27,373 nt of DNA, from assembly GCA_964558235.1 (NCBI GenBank), contig CAZLCK010000018.1:1-27373 (forward strand). Direction: 5' to 3'. The notes under the pieces are model-generated. The model was not told the origin of the DNA and searched no databases. It was given only the letters and a program-made list of their open reading frames with translations. Positions 22,321 to 27,373 of this stretch are shown piece by piece. The stretch's first letter is position 1. Every line of letters starts with the position of its first letter. A program made the translations under genes and the position numbers. This DNA comes from CAZLCK01 sp964558235. GTDB lineage: Bacteria; Actinomycetota; Coriobacteriia; Coriobacteriales; CADBOM01.

Positions 22321-23646
22321 CTAAGAGATAGAGGCGGCGATATTCTTTGCAACACCCTCAGCGGTTTTCATATCTGCCGCCTCAACCATTATACGAATAA
22401 GCGACTCTGTACCAGATGGTCTAACTAAAACATTGCCATCATTGCCAAGAAACTCTTTGGCCTTTTCTATCGCGCCTTGCAGCTCACTTGATTCGAAAGC
22501 TGCTATCTTATCTTCAACTTCAACATTGATTAAAGCTTGCGGAAAGCGCTGCATAACCTTGGCAAGTTCATGCAAGGGTTTGCCGGCTCTACGCATACTA
22601 GCTAGTAAATTTAATGCGGTTACAAGCCCATCGCCTGTAGTGTTTTGATCCAAAAAAATCATATGGCCAGACTGCTCTCCACCCAAAACTAGGCCATCAG
22701 CAATCATGCGCTCTAAAACATATCTATCGCCAACATTGGTTGTGATAACTTCGATCCCTTGCGCTTCCATAGCCTTTTTAAAGCCAAGATTACACATAAC
22801 AGTAGAGACAACAGTGTTATTAGCAAGAACGCCACGAGCCTTCATATCTACTGCACAGATTGCTTCAATCTGATCGCCATCGATAAGATTTCCAAATCTA
22901 TCGACCGATTGCAGTCTGTCGGCATCGCCATCGTGAGCCAATCCCAGATCAGCACCATACTTAACAACGGCCTCTTTAAGTTGCTCTAGATTGGTAGATC
23001 CGCATTCGACATTGATATCATCACCATTGAAACTCTCGTTTAAGACAATCACGTTCGCATCGAGTCGGCGCAAAGCCTCAGGTGTTGTCATATATGATGC
23101 ACCGTGACCACAATCGACCACAATCGTTAAACCTTTTAATGTGGCGCTATCACTAAAAGATGTCTCTATCGCATTAGAAATATAGACTTCCTCGGCGTTT
23201 TCCAATATATAAGATCTACCAACAGCTCTCCCTACAACCTCCTCATCAAGTGTTGCATCCTGCTCGACAAAGACCTGCATCTCGTCTTCTAGAGCATCTG
23301 GAAGTTTAAACCCTTGTGAGTTGAAGAATTTAATTCCGTTGTATTTGGGAGGATTATGCGAAGCAGAGATAACTACCCCACCATCATAGTCGCCCTTAGA
23401 GGTAAGTAGTGCAATAGCAGGAGTTGGAATAATTCCAGCTAAATATACATCTCCGCCAGCAGACATAATGCCAGCAGATAGTGCAGCCTCTAACATTTGA
23501 CCACTTCTGCGTGTATCACGCCCAATCACTATGCGCTTTCCTAAAAAGCGTCGTGCTGCGCGTCCAAGCTTATAAGCTAATTCACACGTAAGCTCGGTAT
23601 TTGCAACACCTCTTACACCATCGGTGCCAAAAAGACGCTTTTGCAT
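22321..23646 (-). CDS. glmM: Phosphoglucosamine mutase
   Basis: 441 residues from ATG 23646, set by AGGAGG five bases upstream; the reading frame extends 17 codons further without support. Converts glucosamine-6-phosphate to glucosamine-1-phosphate for UDP-GlcNAc and peptidoglycan synthesis. All four signatures are present: the N-terminal LFGTDGVRG, the phosphoserine loop ISASHNP (Ser96), the Mg site D239-G-D241-A-D243-R, and the sugar and phosphate loops GEQSGH and RPSGTES. It follows rplM and rpsI on the same strand, the common actinobacterial order, but a terminator-like region separates it from rpsI. Confidence 0.96.
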   Translation of the reverse strand: MQKRLFGTDGVRGVANTELTCELAYKLGRAARRFLGKRIVIGRDTRRSGQMLEAALSAGIMSAGGDVYLAGIIPTPAIALLTSKGDYDGGVVISASHNPPKYNGIKFFNSQGFKLPDALEDEMQVFVEQDATLDEEVVGRAVGRSYILENAEEVYISNAIETSFSDSATLKGLTIVVDCGHGASYMTTPEALRRLDANVIVLNESFNGDDINVECGSTNLEQLKEAVVKYGADLGLAHDGDADRLQSVDRFGNLIDGDQIEAICAVDMKARGVLANNTVVSTVMCNLGFKKAMEAQGIEVITTNVGDRYVLERMIADGLVLGGEQSGHMIFLDQNTTGDGLVTALNLLASMRRAGKPLHELAKVMQRFPQALINVEVEDKIAAFESSELQGAIEKAKEFLGNDGNVLVRPSGTESLIRIMVEAADMKTAEGVAKNIAASIS

Positions 23647-23676
23647 AGTCTCCTCCTGTGAAAAACAAAAGATAAA

Positions 23677-23734
23677 CAAGAAGGGCGAAGTTAGCAAGAA
23701 GGGCGAAGCCGCTTATTTACGAAACTCCGCCCTT
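23677..23734 (-). terminator. Terminator-like region between rpsI and glmM with two competing stems
   Basis: On the minus strand AAGGGCGG (23734-23727) can pair with either of two CTTCGCCCTTCTTG copies (23708-23695 and 23690-23677). The farther copy pairs over about 12 positions including AGTT/AACT. A T-rich stretch (TTGTTTATCTTTTGTTTTTC) follows before the glmM ribosome site. It may terminate ribosomal-protein transcription or let part of it read into glmM. Confidence 0.5.
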
Positions 23735-23766
23735 GATAATACCTAGGAAAAAGCCAAATGTAAAAA

Positions 23767-24162
23767 TTAACGCTTTGAGAATTGAGGACGCTTACGAGCC
23801 TTCTTTAGACCATACTTCTTGCGCTCGACCATTCTAGCGTCTCTTGTGAGATATCCAGCCTTCTTAAGATCAGCGCGATAATCGCCAGCCTCAAGAAGAG
23901 CTCTTGCAATTCCTAGACGAACAGCTCCGGATTGACCAGAAATTCCGCCACCAGTGCATGTTGCAACAACATCAAAATGATTAACTGTATCAGTTACTTT
24001 AAAAGGAGCAATTGCATAATCTAGAAGTGCCCCACGGCCAAAGTATTCCTTGCCATCTCTTTTATTGATAGTAACCTTGCCAGTACCCGGCATAATTCTT
24101 ACGCGGGCAATGGCATTCTTGCGACGGCCTGTGCCGTAATAAATAGCGTTGTTGTTTGCCAC
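23767..24162 (-). CDS. rpsI: 30S ribosomal protein S9
   Basis: 131 residues, complete. The YGTGRRKNAIARVR start, the GRG/FGRG loop, GGGISGQSGAVRLGIARAL, and the basic C-terminal ERKKYGLKKARKRPQFSKR reaching the P-site tRNA are all conserved. Three bases separate it from rplM, the universal partner gene. Confidence 0.98.
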   Translation of the reverse strand: MANNNAIYYGTGRRKNAIARVRIMPGTGKVTINKRDGKEYFGRGALLDYAIAPFKVTDTVNHFDVVATCTGGGISGQSGAVRLGIARALLEAGDYRADLKKAGYLTRDARMVERKKYGLKKARKRPQFSKR

Positions 24163-24165
24163 TTT

Positions 24166-24600
24166 TTAGCCCTCCAACTCAATCTTGCGGGGATTTTGCG
24201 CAGCATGTGGATGCTCAGAACCAGCATACACTTTAAGCTTTCTGCACATAGCACGTCCAAGCTTATTCTTTGGAAGCATACCAAATACGGCATGTTCGAC
24301 AATTCTCTCAGGATGCTTCTCCATTGCCTCCTGGAAGGTCTCGCTCTTTAGACCGCCTGGATAGCCAGTATGCCTGTAGTACTTCTTGTCTGTAACCTTG
24401 TTGCCGGTAACTCTAACCTTATCGGCGTTAATAACAACCACAAAATCTCCCACATCAACATGTGGAGTGTACTGTGGCTTTTTCTTTCCGCGTAAAATTG
24501 ATGCGACCTCGGTCGCAAGCCTTCCGAGGACAACGTTCTCAGCATCGATGAGAACCCATTCTCTTTCGACCTCTCCGGGCTTTGCGTAGTAAGTCTTCAC
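24166..24600 (-). CDS. rplM: 50S ribosomal protein L13
   Basis: 144 residues from a GTG at 24600 (VKTYYAKPGEVEREW), with GGAGG eight bases upstream. An upstream ATG at 24663 in the same frame would add 21 residues not found in L13. Conserved WVLIDAENVVLGRLAT, LRGKKKPQYTPHVDVGDFVVVINA, YYRHTGYPGGLK and GMLPKNKLGR are present. First gene of the rplM-rpsI pair. Confidence 0.97.
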   Translation of the reverse strand: MKTYYAKPGEVEREWVLIDAENVVLGRLATEVASILRGKKKPQYTPHVDVGDFVVVINADKVRVTGNKVTDKKYYRHTGYPGGLKSETFQEAMEKHPERIVEHAVFGMLPKNKLGRAMCRKLKVYAGSEHPHAAQNPRKIELEG

Positions 24601-24681
24601 GTGAGTTTCCTCCGTCTTATGACATCTGGACGTAGTTTTCTTATAGGGTTTCACGGGGCCCATTCGAAAACGAACTAAAAA

Positions 24682-24710
24682 AGCTTAATTCCAAGCAAAT
24701 TTCTAGTCAA
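24682..24710 (-). promoter_or_regulatory. Candidate promoter for rplM-rpsI
   Basis: Minus-strand TTGACT (24710-24705) as -35 and TAAGCT (24687-24682) as -10, with a 17-base spacer, about 85 bases before the GTG. The -35 is near consensus, the -10 weak. A 12-bp palindrome, TTTGATATCAAA (24715-24726), adjoins the -35. Confidence 0.35.
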
Positions 24711-24772
24711 CGATTTTGATATCAAATTTGGCATCTATACGGGTGAACGGCGAAATATTTACACCTTTTTTA

Positions 24773-24801
24773 TTGCTTTTTTAACGCATTTAACTTATAA
24801 A
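24773..24801 (+). promoter_or_regulatory. Candidate promoter for the glycyl radical enzyme
   Basis: TTGCTT (24773-24778), a 17-base spacer, then TATAAA (24796-24801), about 110 bases before the start codon. The AT-rich leader has no obvious terminator. Confidence 0.35.
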
Positions 24802-24909
24802 ATCTTTAAGATACGCATTTAGATCCAAATATCACCCACCCTTAAATCATTTTTTTGGAACTTTTGCATATTTTATGTGCTCAATCTTTGATTTAAAAAG
24901 GAGATGCCC

Positions 24910-27348
24910 ATGTATATACAAAGACCAATTTCGCCTCGAGTTCAAAAAGAACGTGAAAAGTATCGCGAAACCCATCCACAAATATGCACAGAGCGCTTCA
25001 AACTAGTAAACGACTACTATCGCAATCATCGCCAAGAATCAGGGATGCTAAAACGCGCTCATAATCTAAAAAATATCTGCGAAAACATTCCTATAACAAT
25101 ACATCCTGATGAGCTAATTGTTGGCGGACAAACTCCAAAATTTAGAGGATGTGCTCTCTACCCAGAAAACTCTATAGACTGGCTTTTGGACGAGGTCGAG
25201 AGCGGAAATATTATGTCAAGGGTTGCTGAGCCTTACATAGTCTCTGACGAAGATCGCGATCTGATATTAGATCAAGGCCCGTGGTGGTTGGATGAATGTC
25301 AAAGCGCTAAGACCGACGCCAATATCCCAGATGCATATTTAAATGGCATTGAGGGAACTGGCTTTGTATTCAATGGCGTTTTGCTATTTGGACCCAAGGG
25401 ACAAACTCAGGTGCCTGTTGGTCACTTTGTACCTGGCCACGAGCGCATTTTAGAATGGGGCTTTGGCAAGATCAGAGCATATGCGCAAAACAAAGTTGAT
25501 CGCTTTGAAGCTGATGGCATCATGAACGACGACTACGAGAAATATAACTTCTATCGCGCTATCGTTATCGACATGGATGCTGTCACCATATGGATTAAAC
25601 GCTATGCAGCCCTAGCCGCTGAGCAGGCGACTAATTGCACCGACGCAAAGCGTGCAGAAGAGCTTGAGACAATGGCTGCTAATCTCTATTGGATCTCCAC
25701 AGAGCCTCCAAAGACTTTCTGGCAAGCTACACAGCTAATCTATCTGTATCAAAATTTTATATGCCTAGATGCGCAGCTACATGGCATCAGCTATGGTCGT
25801 GTCGATCAATATCTAGGAAGCTATTGCGAAGCCGATCTTGCCAGCGGAGCTATTACCATAGACGAAGCTCAGGAGATCATCGATATGTTCTTCTTGAAAG
25901 TCGCGGAGATGAACAAGGTTTGGGCAGAAGTACCTTCTGAATCTTCACCTGGATATACCTCGGGACAAAATATGACTTTAGGTGGAGTAAAAAAGGATGG
26001 AAGCGACGCAACAAATCCCGTTACATATATGATGCTTCAAGCCTCAGACCGTTTGGCTCTTCATTCTCCTCCACTATCGCTACGCATTCATCCAAATACA
26101 CCAGATGACCTTTGGATGGCGGCGATTGAAACCACAAAACATGTTGGCGGTGTGCCAATTTTCGAAAATGACACCATTGCAATTGAGGCTTTGCAAAAGC
26201 GTGGAATGGATTTAGAAGATGCTCGCAATTATGCGATCGTTGGCTGTGTTGAACTTGGTGGAAATGGAACTGAATGGCCTGCATGTGGCGGAACAGGCTG
26301 TGAGTCGTACTTCAACATTGCAAATCTTCTTATGATTGCAATTTGTGATGGCCATAACCCACTAGGGCATAAAATAGGAGATGAATGGGGACCAAGGTGT
26401 GGACCTGCAACAGGCTGGCTATCTGATATGAAGTCGTTCGATGAGGTGCTAGATGCCTTTGAAACCCAACTTAGATATTGGGTTAGGTGGGACGCCACTC
26501 TAATCAATGCCTTTGAGACTGTCGCAAGACAAAACCTACCCGTTATTAGTGCTTCTGCTGGTATTGAAGGATGTTTGGAGAGCGGCCAAGATGTTATGTT
26601 TGGCGGAGCTAAATATAATTCCACAGGCATTGCAGGCGTAGGAATTGGAAATGTTGCCGACTCCTTGCAGATGATCAAGCGCGTTGTATTTGATGAAAAG
26701 GTCTGTACAGGCGAAGAGCTACTAAATGCACTTTTTGCAAATTGGGAGGGCTATGAGGAACTCCATGGCTATATCATGAAGGCTCCTCACTTTGGAAATG
26801 GCGATGCCGAAGTTGACAAGTATGCCAAGTGGGCATCTGACAGATTTGCCAAAGAAGTCAATGCTTGCACCGGTCCTCGTGGACGTTTTAGTGCAGGAAT
26901 GTATCCTGTCACTTCAAATGTAGGGTTTGGTCATATGACTGCTCCGACTCCTGATGGTCGCATGGCCGACGCTCCTTTGACAGATGGAATCTCGCCTCTA
27001 CAGGGCATGGACAAAAATGGTCCTCTAGCAACGCTGGAGTCGGTCTCTCACTGGGATCAAAGCGAATTTGCAAATGGAACATTGCTTAACATGAAATTCC
27101 ATCCATCTTCGGTTAATACTGAGGAAGCAAAGGTCAAACTTCGTCATGTAATTGAAGGATACTTCGAAAAGGGTGGAATGGAGATGCAGATAAATGTTAT
27201 CTCCACTGAAACAATGAGAGCTGCCCAAGAAGATCCGGACGCCTTTAAGGATCTAGTTGTTAGAATTGCAGGTTTTTCGGCCTATTTTGTCGAAATGCAT
27301 AAGGAGAGTCAAGACGACTTGATCTCTAGAACGGAGCTTTCGCTTTAG
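24910..27348 (+). CDS. Glycyl radical enzyme (pyruvate formate-lyase-like, dehydratase/lyase group), substrate unknown
   Basis: 812 residues. ATG 24910 is preferred because AAAGGAG ends six bases before it and abuts the upstream ATG at 24904. The catalytic pair Cys446-x-Glu448 (YAIVGCVELGGNG) marks the dehydratase, decarboxylase and C-N/C-S lyase side of the superfamily rather than true pyruvate formate-lyase (Cys-Cys). The radical site is Gly788 in RIAGFSAYF, near the C-terminus. Length fits glycerol/diol dehydratase, choline lyase, hydroxyproline dehydratase and sulfolyase groups better than 900-residue arylacetate decarboxylases. After Cys446 the usual Pro of GCVEP is replaced by Leu, followed by a Gly/Cys-rich stretch (ELGGNGTEWPACGGTGCES) I cannot assign. 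Glycyl radical enzymes need a radical SAM activase; none is in the window and only 25 bases remain downstream. It is oxygen-sensitive, implying anaerobic life. Confidence 0.92.
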   Translation: MYIQRPISPRVQKEREKYRETHPQICTERFKLVNDYYRNHRQESGMLKRAHNLKNICENIPITIHPDELIVGGQTPKFRGCALYPENSIDWLLDEVESGNIMSRVAEPYIVSDEDRDLILDQGPWWLDECQSAKTDANIPDAYLNGIEGTGFVFNGVLLFGPKGQTQVPVGHFVPGHERILEWGFGKIRAYAQNKVDRFEADGIMNDDYEKYNFYRAIVIDMDAVTIWIKRYAALAAEQATNCTDAKRAEELETMAANLYWISTEPPKTFWQATQLIYLYQNFICLDAQLHGISYGRVDQYLGSYCEADLASGAITIDEAQEIIDMFFLKVAEMNKVWAEVPSESSPGYTSGQNMTLGGVKKDGSDATNPVTYMMLQASDRLALHSPPLSLRIHPNTPDDLWMAAIETTKHVGGVPIFENDTIAIEALQKRGMDLEDARNYAIVGCVELGGNGTEWPACGGTGCESYFNIANLLMIAICDGHNPLGHKIGDEWGPRCGPATGWLSDMKSFDEVLDAFETQLRYWVRWDATLINAFETVARQNLPVISASAGIEGCLESGQDVMFGGAKYNSTGIAGVGIGNVADSLQMIKRVVFDEKVCTGEELLNALFANWEGYEELHGYIMKAPHFGNGDAEVDKYAKWASDRFAKEVNACTGPRGRFSAGMYPVTSNVGFGHMTAPTPDGRMADAPLTDGISPLQGMDKNGPLATLESVSHWDQSEFANGTLLNMKFHPSSVNTEEAKVKLRHVIEGYFEKGGMEMQINVISTETMRAAQEDPDAFKDLVVRIAGFSAYFVEMHKESQDDLISRTELSL

Positions 27349-27373
27349 GACTTGCCGGGCTATAGACCAACTT

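Overview
The window reads as chromosomal DNA of an anaerobic, respiratory actinobacterium, most likely of class Coriobacteriia (Eggerthellaceae-like) but more AT-rich than is usual there. Evidence: the gene order rplM-rpsI-glmM typical of Actinobacteria; two large molybdopterin (bis-MGD) oxidoreductases with multi-cluster ferredoxin and NrfD-type membrane partners; an oxygen-sensitive glycyl radical enzyme; and a small zinc-ribbon protein of a kind I associate with this group. The taxon is an inference. A 100-N assembly gap sits at 3526-3625.

Layout. 1-3365: 3' part of tRNA-Pro(GGG), thpR, a convergent MFS transporter, a fragment resembling a DUF4129 C-terminus, two small proteins, and tRNA-Leu(UAG). 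3626-5386 (minus): a PpiC/PrsA-like lipoprotein whose C-terminus runs into the gap, then a GNAT acetyltransferase. 5531-16998 (minus): an 11.5-kb redox block. In transcription order it encodes an 867-aa Mo enzyme, a four-cluster ferredoxin subunit and an NrfD membrane subunit. A terminator-like hairpin follows, then a CCG-domain Fe-S protein, a second Mo enzyme (786 aa), a CofC-like/DUF2064 transferase, a COG1964-type radical SAM enzyme and a ferredoxin-DUF169 protein. 17380-18429 (minus): PiT phosphate permease. Plus strand: iron-type alcohol dehydrogenase and a class A penicillin-binding protein. Minus: glmM, rpsI, rplM. 24910-27348 (plus): a glycyl radical enzyme of unassigned substrate.

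How the genes may work together. Module A (Mo enzyme, ferredoxin subunit, NrfD) looks like a quinone-linked complex; none of its soluble subunits has a Tat signal, so its active site should face the cytoplasm. Module B pairs a cytoplasmic Mo enzyme with a GlpC/HdrD-like Fe-S protein. It is linked by overlapping or closely spaced genes to a radical SAM enzyme and a CofC-like transferase, a pairing that suggests biosynthesis of a lipid, cofactor or small molecule rather than plain respiration. The most unusual sequence is at the C-terminus of the module A Mo enzyme: eight consecutive aromatic octapeptides resembling the OCRE repeats of eukaryotic RNA-splicing proteins. Other points of interest are the terminator-like hairpin abutting the ribosome binding site of module B, two strong dyads in front of module A, a duplicated TGTA-N6-TACA site flanking the phosphate permease, and low-complexity inserts in two neighbouring redox proteins.
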